Below, piece by piece: positions 16,649-26,115 of a stretch of 57,721 nucleotides of DNA. The notes beneath the pieces are model-generated. The model ran no database searches. It saw only the letters and a list, made by a program, of their open reading frames with translations, and was not told the origin of the DNA. Origin of the DNA: Curtobacterium oceanosedimentum (GTDB lineage: Bacteria > Actinomycetota > Actinomycetes > Actinomycetales > Microbacteriaceae); the NCBI RefSeq assembly GCF_020297365.1, contig NZ_JAIXIG010000025.1, positions 1 to 57,721 of the forward strand, read 5' to 3'. Position 1 is the first letter of the stretch, and the number at the start of each line of letters is the position of its first letter. The translations under genes and the position numbers were made by a program.

Positions 16649-17323
16649 ATGCCGAACCGATCCCGACCGTCGTCCTCCCGTCCCGCAGCGTCGCACCACC
16701 GTGCCACCCTCGTCCTGGTCTCCGCCGTCTCCGTCGTGCTGATCGGCATCGCGGTGCTCGGCGCCGTCGCCATCCGGTCCGCCGGGGCCTGGCCGACACC
16801 CGGCGCCGCACCGGCGTCCGCCGTCGGGATCGACACGGCCCGTCCCGGGGTCGGCGACGACCACGCCACCGGCGAGGCCGGCGGCGAGCTGCCCTCGGGG
16901 GCGTCGGTCTTCGACGACCACCTGCCCGGGGTGGCGCGGGTCGACGCCGACCTGCTCGAGGCCGTCCGGCACGCGGCGCGGGACGCCGAGGGCGAGGGCG
17001 TGCGGTTCGAGATGAACAGCGGGTGGCGCTCGCCCGCCCTGCAGGAGCAGCTGCTCGACGACGCCGTCGACGAGTACGGATCACGTGAGGAGGCCGCGCG
17101 CTGGGTCTCCACCCCGGACACCTCGGAGCACGTCCGCGGTGAGGCCGTCGACATCGGCGACTGGAGCGCGGCCGCGTGGCTGCAGGAGCACGGTGCCGCG
17201 TACGGGCTGTGCCAGATCTACACGAACGAGGCCTGGCACTACGAGCTCCGGCCGGAGGCCGCCACCGACGGCTGCCCGCAGATGTACGTCGACCCCACGA
17301 CCGACCCCCGCATGCAGGGATGA
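16649..17323 (+). CDS. D-alanyl-D-alanine carboxypeptidase, M15 (VanY-like)
   Basis: 224 residues. One N-terminal membrane anchor (about 20-42), a linker, then a zinc peptidase domain with the M15B signature: SEHVRGEAVDIG (His161, Asp168) and EAWHYEL (His197, Glu194). The family removes the terminal D-Ala from peptidoglycan stems. No Shine-Dalgarno is visible before the ATG; the upstream leader ORF may deliver ribosomes. Divergent from a two-component system, so regulation by it is likely. Whether it confers glycopeptide tolerance or only trims wall precursors is unknown. Confidence 0.88.
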   Translation: MPNRSRPSSSRPAASHHRATLVLVSAVSVVLIGIAVLGAVAIRSAGAWPTPGAAPASAVGIDTARPGVGDDHATGEAGGELPSGASVFDDHLPGVARVDADLLEAVRHAARDAEGEGVRFEMNSGWRSPALQEQLLDDAVDEYGSREEAARWVSTPDTSEHVRGEAVDIGDWSAAAWLQEHGAAYGLCQIYTNEAWHYELRPEAATDGCPQMYVDPTTDPRMQG

Positions 17324-17342
17324 GGGCGCCGTCACCCGATGG

Positions 17343-18560
17343 TCACCGGCCCGTGCTGCCGACGCGGTCGGGCAGCGGCGGGAGCGGTCGGTCGCTGTCC
17401 GCCACACGGGTGAAGCGGGCGATCAGGGGGCGGAGCAGCGACGACGTCAGGATGCGGTCGGTGACGGCCTGCCCGGCGAGCCCGATCCGGGACTGCGGGT
17501 ACGCGAAGTGCACGATGCCCCTCGGGATGCCCTGGATCCGGTCGACCAGCGGCCGCATCCACGCGTCGAACGCGTCGAGGGCGGTGTCGACGTCGCGCCC
17601 CGGGCGGAGCGACGCCGCCAGCACGTACCCGCTCGTGAGTGCGAGCGCTGCGCCGCCCCCGCCCATCGGGGTGACGCACCAGGCCGCGTCGCCGACCACG
17701 CACACCCGGCCCCGGTGCCACCGCGGCATGCGGATCTGTGTGAGGTCGTCGACGTAGACGTCGTCCGAGGTGGCGAACGCGTCGAGCACCCGCTCGGTCT
17801 GCCACCCGGCACCGGCGTAGCGCGCGCCGAGCACGGCGAGGGTGTCCCCGCGGTCCCGTCCGGCCAGGGCCTCGTCGCTCGTGCACGCGAGGATCGCGCG
17901 GGTGGTGCCGTACGGGTCCGGCCGGAGGTGCACCTGCCGACCGCCCACGGCGTTGTACCAGCGCCAGCGGTCGTCGTCGGACGGGGTGCTCGGGATCGTG
18001 CCGAAGGCCATCGTGACCCCGAGTGCCCGACGGTCCACCTCGCCGTCCCCCGCGAAGAGCCGGTCCCGTGTGCGGGAACGGACGCCCTCGGCCACGACCA
18101 GCAGGTCGGCGCGGAGCACCTGCCCGGCGTCGGTGGTGACCGTGACGGGGTCGTCCGCGGTCGTCCCGTGCTCGACCTCGGCCACGGTGGTGCCGAAGAC
18201 GAACCGGACGTCGTCGGGCAGGTCGTCGAGCAGGATGCGGGCCAGGTCGCCGCGCAGCACCTCGAGCTCGGCGGTGGCGCCGTCGGGTCCGTCGGAGGGC
18301 AGCTCGGCGCGGACGCGGCCCCGGGCGTCCACGATGACGGCTGCCGTCTCGGTCGTGTTCGCCGCGCGCACGGCGTCGGTCAGGCCCATCCGGTCGAGCA
18401 CCTCGCGGGCCACGCCGCGGACGTCGACGTTCTGGCCGCCGTCGCGGAAGGCCGCCGCGCGTTCGAGCACGGTGACCTCCCACCCGACGTGGCGGAGCCA
18501 CCAGGCGGCGGACAGGCCTGCGATGCTGGCTCCGGAGATGACTGCGTGTCGTGTGGTCAT
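17343..18560 (-). CDS. FAD-dependent monooxygenase (PHBH/TetX-like)
   Basis: 405 residues. FAD-binding motif ISGASIAGLSAAWWLRHVGWEVTVLER is split as the usual GxGxxG variant with GASIAG; the second FAD motif GDAAWCVTPMGGGGAALAL is near residue 280-300. The group hydroxylates aromatic compounds or inactivates drugs. ATG at 18560 is preceded by TACTGT and 5 bases on its strand. It diverges from a MarR regulator over a CTTTACAGTAAAG palindrome, a classic sensor-detoxification pair. Substrate unknown. Confidence 0.85.
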   Translation of the reverse strand: MTTRHAVISGASIAGLSAAWWLRHVGWEVTVLERAAAFRDGGQNVDVRGVAREVLDRMGLTDAVRAANTTETAAVIVDARGRVRAELPSDGPDGATAELEVLRGDLARILLDDLPDDVRFVFGTTVAEVEHGTTADDPVTVTTDAGQVLRADLLVVAEGVRSRTRDRLFAGDGEVDRRALGVTMAFGTIPSTPSDDDRWRWYNAVGGRQVHLRPDPYGTTRAILACTSDEALAGRDRGDTLAVLGARYAGAGWQTERVLDAFATSDDVYVDDLTQIRMPRWHRGRVCVVGDAAWCVTPMGGGGAALALTSGYVLAASLRPGRDVDTALDAFDAWMRPLVDRIQGIPRGIVHFAYPQSRIGLAGQAVTDRILTSSLLRPLIARFTRVADSDRPLPPLPDRVGSTGR

Positions 18561-18561
18561 G

Positions 18562-18590
18562 CTTTACAGTAAAGCGACTGCACAGTAAAG
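18562..18590. promoter_or_regulatory. MarR operator between monooxygenase and MarR genes
   Basis: Perfect palindrome CTTTAC-A-GTAAAG (18562-18574) with a further GTAAAG half-site at 18585-18590. It overlaps the -10 box (TACTGT, minus strand) of the monooxygenase gene and lies just before the MarR ribosome site. Confidence 0.65.
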
Positions 18591-18597
18591 GAACCTG

Positions 18598-19101
18598 ATG
18601 GACGAGATCCGCCCCCTCGAGGTCACGTGGTCGGAGGACGAGGTCGCCGCGATGCACCAGCTCCGCGACTGGGCCGTGACGTTCGACGAACTGCAGCGGC
18701 ACCTGTCGTCGTGGATGGGACTGCCCGTCTCCGACGCCAACGCACTCGGGCAGGTCGTCTGGGCGGAGCAGGCGGGCACGCCGCTGTCCCCGGCCCGGCT
18801 GGCACAGCAGATCGGCATGACGACCGGGGCGACGTCCGTCCTGCTCGACCGGCTCGAGACGGCCGGGCACGTGACCCGGCACCGGGAGAGTGCCGATCGT
18901 CGGCGGGTGACCCTGCGCCCGACGGAGTCGGCGCGCGCGGAGAGCGCCCGCTTCCTGGACTTCGCCGGTTCGGAGATCGCGGCCACCGTCCGTGCGACCG
19001 ACCCACACGAACTGCGGGCCGCGCTCGGGTTCCTCCGGCGGATGACCGCTGCCGCCGCTGCCGCGAACGGTCGTCTGCAGCAGCGGGCCGCCCGCTCCTG
19101 A
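18598..19101 (+). CDS. MarR-family regulator of the divergent monooxygenase
   Basis: 167 residues with the winged helix PARLAQQIGMTTGATSVLLDRLETAGHVTRHRESADRRRVTLRPT. The DRR wing is typical of MarR proteins. The ATG at 18598 has AAAGGA 7 bases upstream. The palindrome at 18562-18574 is the likely binding site, so it probably represses the flavin monooxygenase and itself until an effector binds. Confidence 0.88.
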   Translation: MDEIRPLEVTWSEDEVAAMHQLRDWAVTFDELQRHLSSWMGLPVSDANALGQVVWAEQAGTPLSPARLAQQIGMTTGATSVLLDRLETAGHVTRHRESADRRRVTLRPTESARAESARFLDFAGSEIAATVRATDPHELRAALGFLRRMTAAAAAANGRLQQRAARS

Positions 19102-19122
19102 CGGCGGCGGCGCGGCGGTCGG

Positions 19123-20217
19123 TCAGCCGATCGGTTCGATCCGGTCGGACAGGTCGAGCGACCACACGGCGACCCCGGCCAGGCCGAGCCGGTCCGCCAG
19201 CTGCACGCGTTCCCGCAACGAGCGCGCGTCGGACCACCAGAGCACCTCGCCGCTGGGCAGGGTCGCGGTCCACTCGCCGACCTTCGCGTCCCACTCCGGG
19301 GTCACGCCGGCCTTCCGGACCCGCAGACGGGCCTGGGCGTCGGAGAGCTGTCCGGCGGGACGCTTGCCCTTCCAGTGGTACCCGTAGCCGGCGACCCCGA
19401 GCACGATCTGGTCGGCGGGGGCGAGGGTCGCGAGCGCACGGGCCGCCTTCGACGACCAGGCGAGCGAGCCGACCGGCCCCGGCGACCCCGGCTCCCAGGG
19501 GCCGTGCTGGTCGTAGGCCATCAGGGTGAAGTGGTCGATCGGCGCGCGGAGGGCCCGGACGTCGTACCCGAGGTCGGCGTACCCGGCAGCCGAGGTCGAC
19601 GCGGTCAGGGCGATGTCGAGCCGGACGTCGTCGCCGACGGCCGCCCGCAGCGCGCGCGCGAACGCGGTGAGCCCGCGGCGGTCGGCCGGGGTCAGCGCCT
19701 CGAGGTCGATCATGATCGAGTCCCACCCGCCGGTCCGGACGGCGGTGGCGAGGGAGCGGACGACCCGGGCGCGGTTGGCCGACGACGTCAGGAGCTTCCG
19801 CGCGATCGGCTCGCTGAAGTCCCCGTCGGCCTCGGAGTAGTTGCTGACGAGCAGCTGCGCGGTGCGGTCCGCGGCGTGCGCCCGGTTGCGCTGCGCCTTG
19901 GCGGCCCGGGACGGTGCGGTGACCTTCGAGCCCGACCGGTTCAGCAGCAGCCCGTCGACACCGACGACCGTGATGGCCGGCGCGTTGGCGTCGATCAGGG
20001 CCGGGTCGGCGTTCTCCGGCTGGAACCCGGTGACGTCGAAGCAGTCGGGCTCCACGGCGGACGGAGTGGCGGTGGACGACACGGTGGCCGACGGCGCGGC
20101 GGCGGCACGGTCCTGCTGGCCGGGAGCCGCGCACCCGGTGAGGGTGAGGCCGGCGACCAGCACGACGGCGGTCGCCGTCGTGCGGGGGCGTCGGGGGACG
20201 ATGGGGTGCGCGCGCAA
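19123..20217 (-). CDS. GH18-like lipoprotein (spore-type SleL/YdhD glycosidase fold)
   Basis: 364 residues. Signal peptide with lipobox LTGC (about residue 29), a short Ala/Ser/Thr stretch, then a GH18 barrel: SIMIDLEAL carries the DxxDxE-like catalytic Glu, and FTLMAYDQHG and GVAGYGYHWKGK follow as in SleL/YaaH. These enzymes act on N-acetylglucosamine polymers such as peptidoglycan or chitin. No ATG or GTG fits; TTG at 20217 is used because GGAAGG lies 6 bases upstream and the signal begins there. Downstream of the acetylxylan esterase in the same direction, but behind a strong hairpin. Confidence 0.78.
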   Translation of the reverse strand: MRAHPIVPRRPRTTATAVVLVAGLTLTGCAAPGQQDRAAAAPSATVSSTATPSAVEPDCFDVTGFQPENADPALIDANAPAITVVGVDGLLLNRSGSKVTAPSRAAKAQRNRAHAADRTAQLLVSNYSEADGDFSEPIARKLLTSSANRARVVRSLATAVRTGGWDSIMIDLEALTPADRRGLTAFARALRAAVGDDVRLDIALTASTSAAGYADLGYDVRALRAPIDHFTLMAYDQHGPWEPGSPGPVGSLAWSSKAARALATLAPADQIVLGVAGYGYHWKGKRPAGQLSDAQARLRVRKAGVTPEWDAKVGEWTATLPSGEVLWWSDARSLRERVQLADRLGLAGVAVWSLDLSDRIEPIG

Positions 20218-20278
20218 CGGGGGCCTTCCGACGGGGCGGCCCACCGGACGGCCGGGCCTGCAGGCACCATCTTGCCGT

Positions 20279-20309
20279 GCCGGACGACCCGCTGCCAGCG
20301 GCGTCCGGC
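20279..20309 (-). terminator. Terminator after the xylA-xylB-esterase unit
   Basis: GCCGGACG (20279-20286) pairs with CGTCCGGC (20302-20309), with CCGC/GCGG nested inside. It lies 10 bases past the esterase stop on the minus strand. Confidence 0.7.
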
Positions 20310-20318
20310 GCGCCCGTG

Positions 20319-21308
20319 CTACCGGACGCGGGCGGACAGGAACGCCACCTGTCGCTCCCAGTGCCGGAACCCGCCGCCCTCGTGCCCGTTGTACGGGTAC
20401 ACGGCGATCTCGCGGTCGGTGGACCCCAGGGCGTTGAACGCGGCGAACGTCGTGCGCGGCGGGACCACGTCGTCCATCAGCGCCACCGAGAACAGCGCGG
20501 GAGCGGTGATGCCGGGGGCGTGGTTCACGCCGTCGAGGTACGCGGCGGTCGCCCACACCGTGTCCGCCGCGTCCCGGTGCACGGCGAGGTACTGCGCGAG
20601 CTCCAGGTACGGCCCGCCGACCGCGACGTCGGTGCCGTTCCGCCAGTCGGCCAGGAACGCGACGTCCGGCAGCACCGCCACCAGGGGTCCGACGTGCGCC
20701 TCGACCAGGGCCGCCGCGGCGATCGCGATGCCGCCGCCCTGGCTGCCACCGGTCAGGGCGATGCGCTCCGGGTCGACCCCGGGCAGCGTCCGCACGGCGT
20801 CGACGAGCCGCACGGCGTCGGTGTAGACGCGGCGGTAGTAGTGGTCGGCCGGCGACCCGATGCCGTTCGTCATCCAGCCGCTGGCGTGCGGCCCCGAACC
20901 GTGCGGGTCCGGTGTGTCGCCGCCGGCCCACCCGCTGCCCTGGCCGCGGGTGTCCATGACCACGTGGACGTACCCGGCCAGGGCCCAGCCGACCCGCTCG
21001 CCGGGGCGACCCCGGCCGCCGCCGTACCCGAGGAACTCGACGACGACGGGCAGCGGACCGTCCCCGCCGTCCAGCGGACGCGTCACCCAGGCGCGGACCG
21101 GGTCGCCGGCGAACCCGGGGAACGTCAGGTCCTCGACGACGAGACCGGTCACCGGGGTCTCGGCCGGCACGAGGGTCGACCCGACCCCCTCGCCAGCGGT
21201 CCGGGCAGCGGCGATCGTGTCCGCCCAGAAGGCGTCGAAGTCGGCGGGACGACGGACGTCCGAGCGGTGGGTGCGGAGCGCGTCGAGGGGCAGGTCGGTC
21301 AGTGGCAC
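20319..21308 (-). CDS. Acetylxylan esterase / cephalosporin-C deacetylase (CE7)
   Basis: 329-residue alpha/beta hydrolase that removes acetyl groups from xylo-oligosaccharides. It has no signal peptide, so it works inside the cell. CE7 marks: RGQG in DTRGQGSGW, the nucleophile motif GGSQGGG (Ser about 189) and the catalytic His in YNGHEGGG. GTG at 21308 follows AGGAGG at good spacing. It lies downstream of xylB, separated by a strong hairpin (21331-21363), and matches the acetylated xylan theme. Confidence 0.92.
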   Translation of the reverse strand: MPLTDLPLDALRTHRSDVRRPADFDAFWADTIAAARTAGEGVGSTLVPAETPVTGLVVEDLTFPGFAGDPVRAWVTRPLDGGDGPLPVVVEFLGYGGGRGRPGERVGWALAGYVHVVMDTRGQGSGWAGGDTPDPHGSGPHASGWMTNGIGSPADHYYRRVYTDAVRLVDAVRTLPGVDPERIALTGGSQGGGIAIAAAALVEAHVGPLVAVLPDVAFLADWRNGTDVAVGGPYLELAQYLAVHRDAADTVWATAAYLDGVNHAPGITAPALFSVALMDDVVPPRTTFAAFNALGSTDREIAVYPYNGHEGGGFRHWERQVAFLSARVR

Positions 21309-21330
21309 GGGGTCCTCCTGGGACGGTGAT

Positions 21331-21363
21331 GCCCCCGGCACCCTCGTCGAGGGCGCCGGGGGC
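21331..21363 (-). terminator. Hairpin between xylB and the CE7 esterase gene
   Basis: GCCCCCGGC-A-CCCTC, loop GTC, GAGGG-C-GCCGGGGGC: about 14 paired bases with one mismatch. It would reduce read-through from xylB into the esterase gene, or protect the upstream message. Confidence 0.7.
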
Positions 21364-21385
21364 GGGTGTCGGTCCGGTGCGTCGG

Positions 21386-22927
21386 TCAGCGCGCCGCGGC
21401 GCGGTACTGCTCGAGCACCTCGGGGTGCGGGTCGGACGGCACGGTGGTCGTCGCGGTGTCCCAGGTCGGCAGGGCGCCGGTGAGCGCCCACGCGGCCTGC
21501 TTCGCGGCACCGGCGGCGACGTACTCGCCGGGTTCCGGCACCAGGACGTCGCGGCCGAACACCTGCGCCGCGACGGCGCGCACCGCCGGGTTCCGCGCGG
21601 CACCGCCGATGAGCAGCAACCGCTCGACGGTGACGCCGGTGTCCTGCACCGCGGCCAGCCCGTCGGCGAGGGCGCAGAGCATCCCCTCGACGGCCGCCCG
21701 GGCCAGGTGCGCCCGGTCGGTGGTCGCCGGCGTCATGCCGAGCAGCGAGGCGGTCGCGTCCGGTCGGTTGGGCGTGCGCTCGCCGACGAAGTACGGCACC
21801 AGGACCAGGCCGTCGGCCCCGGCCGGCGCCTGCAGCGCCAGCTCGCCGAGTGCGTCGTGGTCGACGCCGAGCAGGCCACCGATCACCTCGAGCACGCGGG
21901 CCGCGTTGAGCGTCGTGACGATCGGGAGGCGCGACCCGGTCCCGTCGGCGAAGCCCGCCACGGTCCCGCTCGGGTCACGCACCTCGGCGTCGCTGACCCC
22001 GAAGACCGTGCCGCTCGTGCCGAGGGACACCGCGACGTCACCCGGGCCGAGACCCAGGCCGAGCGCTGCCCCGGCGTTGTCGCCGAGTCCGGCGCCGACG
22101 ACGAGGCCGGACCGGGCGACCGCGCCGCCGGGCAGCGCGACGTCGGTGGACAGGGTGCCCATCGTCTCGTCGGGAGCGACCACGCGGGGCACGACCACGG
22201 CGTCGTCGTCACCCATCGATGCCGGTCGCATCGGCCGCCCGAGCGCGAGCTCGAACAGCTCCGGGTCGTACTCGCGGCGCACCGGGTCCCAGTACGCCGT
22301 GCCGCTGGCGTCGGACGCGTCCGTCGCCAGGGCGTCGAGGTCGGGGCCGAGCGGACTCTCGTCCGCCGGGCCGTACCCGCGGAGCCGCCACGACAGCCAG
22401 TCGTGCGGCAGCGCGACGGCCGCCACGCGGGCTGCGTTCTCGGGCTCCGCGTCGCGGAGCCACCGCAGCTTGGTGCCGGTGAACGACGCGACCGGCACCA
22501 ACCCGGTCCGGGCGACCCAGGATTCCCGGCCGAGCTCGTCGACCATCTGCGCGGCCGCGTCCGCACTGCGCACGTCGTTCCAGAGCAGGGCGTCGCGGAC
22601 CACGCGACCGTCGGCGTCGAGCGCGACCATGCCGTGCTGCTGCCCGGCGATCGCGACGGCGCCGACGTCGTCCAGGCCACCGGCGTCCGCGATCGCGGTG
22701 CCGAGGGCGTCCCACCAGTGACGGGGATCGACGGACGTGCCGTCCGGGTGGGTCGCGCGACCCTCCCGGACGACGGCGCCGGTCGCGGCGTCACGCACGG
22801 TGACCTTGCAGGACTGGGTCGACGAGTCGACGCCGGCGACGAGCTGGCGCCCGTCCGTGTTCTCAGCCCCTTCGGCGGCAGGCCGCCTCAGCGCGCGGAA
22901 CGCAGCCGCTGGCGCGTCTGCCGTCAA
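21386..22927 (-). CDS. xylB: Xylulokinase
   Basis: Phosphorylates D-xylulose to xylulose 5-phosphate. FGGY-family marks: [11 protein letters not shown] near the N terminus, [22 protein letters not shown] and [13 protein letters not shown] near the C terminus. The start is odd: between the xylA stop and GVDSSTQ there is no ATG or GTG, only TTG at 22927, which overlaps the xylA stop (TTGA). That gives 513 residues with about 28 extra at the N terminus compared with the usual 480-490. Coupled to xylA. Confidence 0.92.
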   Translation of the reverse strand: MTADAPAAAFRALRRPAAEGAENTDGRQLVAGVDSSTQSCKVTVRDAATGAVVREGRATHPDGTSVDPRHWWDALGTAIADAGGLDDVGAVAIAGQQHGMVALDADGRVVRDALLWNDVRSADAAAQMVDELGRESWVARTGLVPVASFTGTKLRWLRDAEPENAARVAAVALPHDWLSWRLRGYGPADESPLGPDLDALATDASDASGTAYWDPVRREYDPELFELALGRPMRPASMGDDDAVVVPRVVAPDETMGTLSTDVALPGGAVARSGLVVGAGLGDNAGAALGLGLGPGDVAVSLGTSGTVFGVSDAEVRDPSGTVAGFADGTGSRLPIVTTLNAARVLEVIGGLLGVDHDALGELALQAPAGADGLVLVPYFVGERTPNRPDATASLLGMTPATTDRAHLARAAVEGMLCALADGLAAVQDTGVTVERLLLIGGAARNPAVRAVAAQVFGRDVLVPEPGEYVAAGAAKQAAWALTGALPTWDTATTTVPSDPHPEVLEQYRAAAR

Positions 22928-24117
22928 TTCCGCGCGCCCATCAGGTGCTCCATCGCCAGCTGCTGCAGGCGGACGAAGCCGAAGCCCTTGCCGCCGAAGT
23001 AGGCGTCGGCGTCGAAGTCCTCGTAGGCCGAGCGGTCGGCGAGGAAGTCGTCGTACGACTCGCCGCTGTTCAGCGTCGGCTTCGACAGCTCGTCGACCTT
23101 GGCCGCCGACAGGGCCTCCTGCACCTCGGGGTCGGCACGGAACGCCTGCGCACGCTCCTTGAGGAGCAGGTACATGCGCATGTTGGCCGACGCCGAGTCC
23201 CAGACGCCGGTGATGTCCTCGGTGCGGCTCGGCTTGTAGTCGAAGTGGCGCGGGCCGTCGTACGCCGGGCCGCCCTGCGGGGCACCGTGCTCGAGCAGGT
23301 CGACGAGCGAGAACGCGTTCTGCAGGTCGCCGTGACCGAACACCAGGTCCTGGTCGTACTTGATGCCGCGCTGGCCGTTCAGGTCGATGTGGAACAGCTT
23401 GCCCTGGTAGAGCGCCTGGGCGATGCCGGCCGTGAAGTTCAGCCCGGCCATCTGCTCGTGGCCGACCTCCGGGTTGATGCCGAACAGCTCGGGACGCTCG
23501 AGGGTCTCGGTGAACGCGATCGCGTGGCCGAGGGTCGGCAGCAGGATGTCGCCGCGGGGCTCGTTCGGCTTCGGCTCGATGGCGAAGCGGATGCCGTAGC
23601 CCTTGTCGGTGACGTACTGCGCGAGCAGGTTGACGGCTTCGCGGTAGCGCTCGAGCGCGGCCTGCACGTCCTTCGCGCTGTCGTACTCGGAGCCTTCGCG
23701 GCCGCCCCACATGACGAACGTCGACGCGCCGAGCTCGGCGGCCAGGTCGATGTTGCGCAGGACCTTGCGGAGCGCGAAGCGACGCACCTGCCGGTCGTTC
23801 GAGGTGAAGCCGCCGTCCTTGAAGACGGGGGCGGAGAACAGGTTCGTCGTGACCATCGGGACGACGATCCCGGTCGAGTCGAGCGCGCCCTTGAGGCGGT
23901 CGATCTGGGTCTGCCGCTCGGCGTCGGTGGAGCCGAACGCGAACAGGTCGTCGTCGTGGAAGGTCAGGCCGTAGGCGCCGAGCTCGTCGAGCTTCTCGAC
24001 CGCCTCGACCACGTCGAGGGCCGGACGGGTCGGGCCGCCGAAGGGGTCGGAGCCGTTGTAGCCGATGGTCCAGAGACCGAAGGAGAACTTGTCTGCACGG
24101 GTGGGCGTCGTTGCCAT
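22924..24117 (-). CDS. xylA: Xylose isomerase
   Basis: Converts D-xylose to D-xylulose with two divalent metals. The 397 residues fit the short actinobacterial class. Catalytic His and Asp are in [11 protein letters not shown]; metal ligands in [11 protein letters not shown] and around [18 protein letters not shown] at 24117 is the family start; GTG at 24126 is in frame (VTTMATT). The promoter region holds ATGTTG-N7-CAACAT, a candidate site for the ROK repressor at 28469. First gene of xylA-xylB(-CE7). Confidence 0.96.
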   Translation of the reverse strand: MATTPTRADKFSFGLWTIGYNGSDPFGGPTRPALDVVEAVEKLDELGAYGLTFHDDDLFAFGSTDAERQTQIDRLKGALDSTGIVVPMVTTNLFSAPVFKDGGFTSNDRQVRRFALRKVLRNIDLAAELGASTFVMWGGREGSEYDSAKDVQAALERYREAVNLLAQYVTDKGYGIRFAIEPKPNEPRGDILLPTLGHAIAFTETLERPELFGINPEVGHEQMAGLNFTAGIAQALYQGKLFHIDLNGQRGIKYDQDLVFGHGDLQNAFSLVDLLEHGAPQGGPAYDGPRHFDYKPSRTEDITGVWDSASANMRMYLLLKERAQAFRADPEVQEALSAAKVDELSKPTLNSGESYDDFLADRSAYEDFDADAYFGGKGFGFVRLQQLAMEHLMGARN

Positions 24118-24145
24118 GGTGGTCACCGTTCGTCGTCGAAACAAA

Positions 24146-24181
24146 ATGTTGCCGCGCCCAACATAAGGGGTAGTGTTGACT
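24146..24181. promoter_or_regulatory. Xylose-type operator and divergent promoter
   Basis: Perfect inverted repeat ATGTTG (24146-24151), N7, CAACAT (24159-24164) between xylA and the divergent Gfo/Idh operon. A TTGACT -35 box (24176-24181) for the plus operon follows. A ROK or LacI regulator bound here could control both directions. Confidence 0.6.
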
Positions 24182-24214
24182 CTGGCAAGGACGTGATCGC
24201 AAAGGAGCGAGCGG

Positions 24215-25411
24215 ATGGCAAGAGTGTCGACGGAGCAGCAACGACTCCGGGTCGCCATGGTCGGGCACGGCTTCATGGGAGCCGCGCACTCACAGGCCTG
24301 GCGGACCGCCCCACGGTTCTTCGACCTCGGGGCCGTGCCGGAGATGGCGGTGGTCGTCGGGCGTGACCCGGAACGCACCGAGGCGGCGCGCGTGCAGTAC
24401 GGCTGGCAGGCCGCGTCGACCGACTGGCGCGCGGTCGTGGCCGACCCGGACATCGACGTCGTCGACATCGTCTCGCCCGGGTCCTCGCACGTCGAGATCG
24501 CCGTCGCGGCGCTCGAGGCGGGCAAGCACGTGCTGTGCGAGAAGCCCCTCGCCAACACCGTCGCCGAGGCCGAGGCGATGACCGCTGCCGCCGAGGCCGC
24601 CCGGGCACAGGGCGTCCGGGCGATGGTCGGCTTCAGCTACCGCCGGGTGCCCGCCATCGCGTTCGCCCGGCAGCTGGTGCAGGACGGCCGGATCGGCACG
24701 GTCCGCCAGGTGCGTGCGCTCTACCTGCAGGACTGGCTCGCCGACGAGGACGGCCCGATGACCTGGCGGCTCGACAAGTCGCTCGCCGGTTCCGGGGCAC
24801 TCGGCGACATCGGGGCGCACGCCATCGACCTCGTCGAGCACGTCACGGGGGCGCAGCTGACCAGCGTCTCCGGGCTGCTCGAGACCTTCGTGACGGAGCG
24901 CCCCCTGCTCGCCGACGGCGTCGGGCTCTCCGGTACCGCGTCGAGCGAGCGCGGACAGGTCACCGTCGACGACGCCGCGTTCTTCACCGCGCGGCTCGGC
25001 GGTGGCGCGGCCGACGGTGCGATCGGCACCTTCGAGGCCACCCGGTACGCGACCGGCCGGAAGAACGGCCTGACACTCGAGATCAGCGGGTCCGATGGCG
25101 CGATCCAGTTCGACCTCGAGTCCATGAACGAACTGCGGCTGTACGAGTCGTCGGCGCCGGCGGGGGAGCAGGGCTTCCGCCGCATCCTCGTGACCGAGCC
25201 CGAGCACCCCTACATGGCCGCGTGGTGGCCGACCGGGCACCTCATCGGGTACGAGCACACCTTCAGCCACCAGGTGAAGGACTTCGTCGACGCGATCGCG
25301 TCCGGCACCGACCCGTCGCCCTCGTTCGAGGACGGCCTGCACGTGCAGCGCGTGCTCGACGCCGTCGAGCGCAGCGCAGCTGCCGGCAGCAGCTGGACGG
25401 TGACCTCGTGA
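24215..25411 (+). CDS. Gfo/Idh/MocA-family oxidoreductase
   Basis: 398-residue NAD(P)-dependent sugar dehydrogenase. Rossmann motif [15 protein letters not shown] at the N terminus, the EKPLANT motif with catalytic Lys near residue 110, and [16 protein letters not shown] in the C-terminal domain. AAAGGAG lies 8 bases before the ATG. First gene of a run with ThuA, a second Gfo/Idh and a PF01261 protein, each joined by 4-bp overlaps or short gaps. Substrate unknown; a 3-keto-sugar or inositol-like pathway is plausible. Confidence 0.88.
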   Translation: MARVSTEQQRLRVAMVGHGFMGAAHSQAWRTAPRFFDLGAVPEMAVVVGRDPERTEAARVQYGWQAASTDWRAVVADPDIDVVDIVSPGSSHVEIAVAALEAGKHVLCEKPLANTVAEAEAMTAAAEAARAQGVRAMVGFSYRRVPAIAFARQLVQDGRIGTVRQVRALYLQDWLADEDGPMTWRLDKSLAGSGALGDIGAHAIDLVEHVTGAQLTSVSGLLETFVTERPLLADGVGLSGTASSERGQVTVDDAAFFTARLGGGAADGAIGTFEATRYATGRKNGLTLEISGSDGAIQFDLESMNELRLYESSAPAGEQGFRRILVTEPEHPYMAAWWPTGHLIGYEHTFSHQVKDFVDAIASGTDPSPSFEDGLHVQRVLDAVERSAAAGSSWTVTS

Positions 25412-26115
25412 CCGCCGCGGACGGTACCCGCCGGGCGCTCGTCGTGCGCGGGGGCTGGGACGGTCACATGCCCGTCGAGACCACCGACCTGTTCGTGCCG
25501 TTCCTGCGGGACAACGGCTTCGACGTCCGCGTCGAGGACGGCACCGCGGTCTACGCCGACGCCGCCGTCATGGACGAGGTCGACCTGATCGTGCAGGTCG
25601 TCACGATGTCGACGATCGCCGACGACGAGTTCGCCGGGCTGCAGCGCGCCGTGCTGGGCGGTGCAGGCCTGGCCGGGTGGCACGGCGGCATCGCGGACGC
25701 CTTCCGCAACACCGCCGACTACCTGCACATGGTCGGCGGACAGTTCGCCCACCACGCGGGCAAGCACCCGGACGAACGGGTCGGCGAGCAGTCGGACAAC
25801 TACATCCCGTACACGGTGCACATCACCGACCTCGGGCACGAGCACCCGATCACGCAGGGCATCGAGGACTTCGACCTCGTCACCGAGCAGTACTGGGTGC
25901 TCAGCGACGAGTACAACGACGTGCTGGCGACCACGACGCAGGAGGCCCGGGACTTCGACGCCTGGAACCGGCCGGTCACCGCGCCCGCGATCTGGACCAG
26001 GCAGTGGGGCGAGGGACGGGTGTTCGTCTCGGCTCCGGGTCACCGGCTCGAGGTCGTCGAGTCGCAACCGCTCCGCACCATCATCGAACGGGGACTCCTG
26101 TGGGCAGCACGGTGA
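25408..26115 (+). CDS. ThuA-like trehalose-utilisation domain protein
   Basis: 235 residues with the ThuA (PF06283) glutamine-amidotransferase-like fold: RRALVVRGGWDGHMP at the start, GLAGWHGGIADAFR and MVGGQFAHHAGKH in the middle, SAPGH near the end. ThuA and ThuB of rhizobia act in conversion of disaccharides through 3-keto forms; the reaction of this protein is not established. GTG start overlaps the upstream stop (GTGA); next gene overlaps in the same way. Confidence 0.85.
   Translation: MTAADGTRRALVVRGGWDGHMPVETTDLFVPFLRDNGFDVRVEDGTAVYADAAVMDEVDLIVQVVTMSTIADDEFAGLQRAVLGGAGLAGWHGGIADAFRNTADYLHMVGGQFAHHAGKHPDERVGEQSDNYIPYTVHITDLGHEHPITQGIEDFDLVTEQYWVLSDEYNDVLATTTQEARDFDAWNRPVTAPAIWTRQWGEGRVFVSAPGHRLEVVESQPLRTIIERGLLWAAR

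Noticed and set aside
20218..21603. Upstream part of the open frame that contains the GH18-like protein
   Set aside because: The part before the TTG at 20217 is antisense-frame sequence over the CE7 gene; the lipoprotein signal and ribosome site mark the true start.
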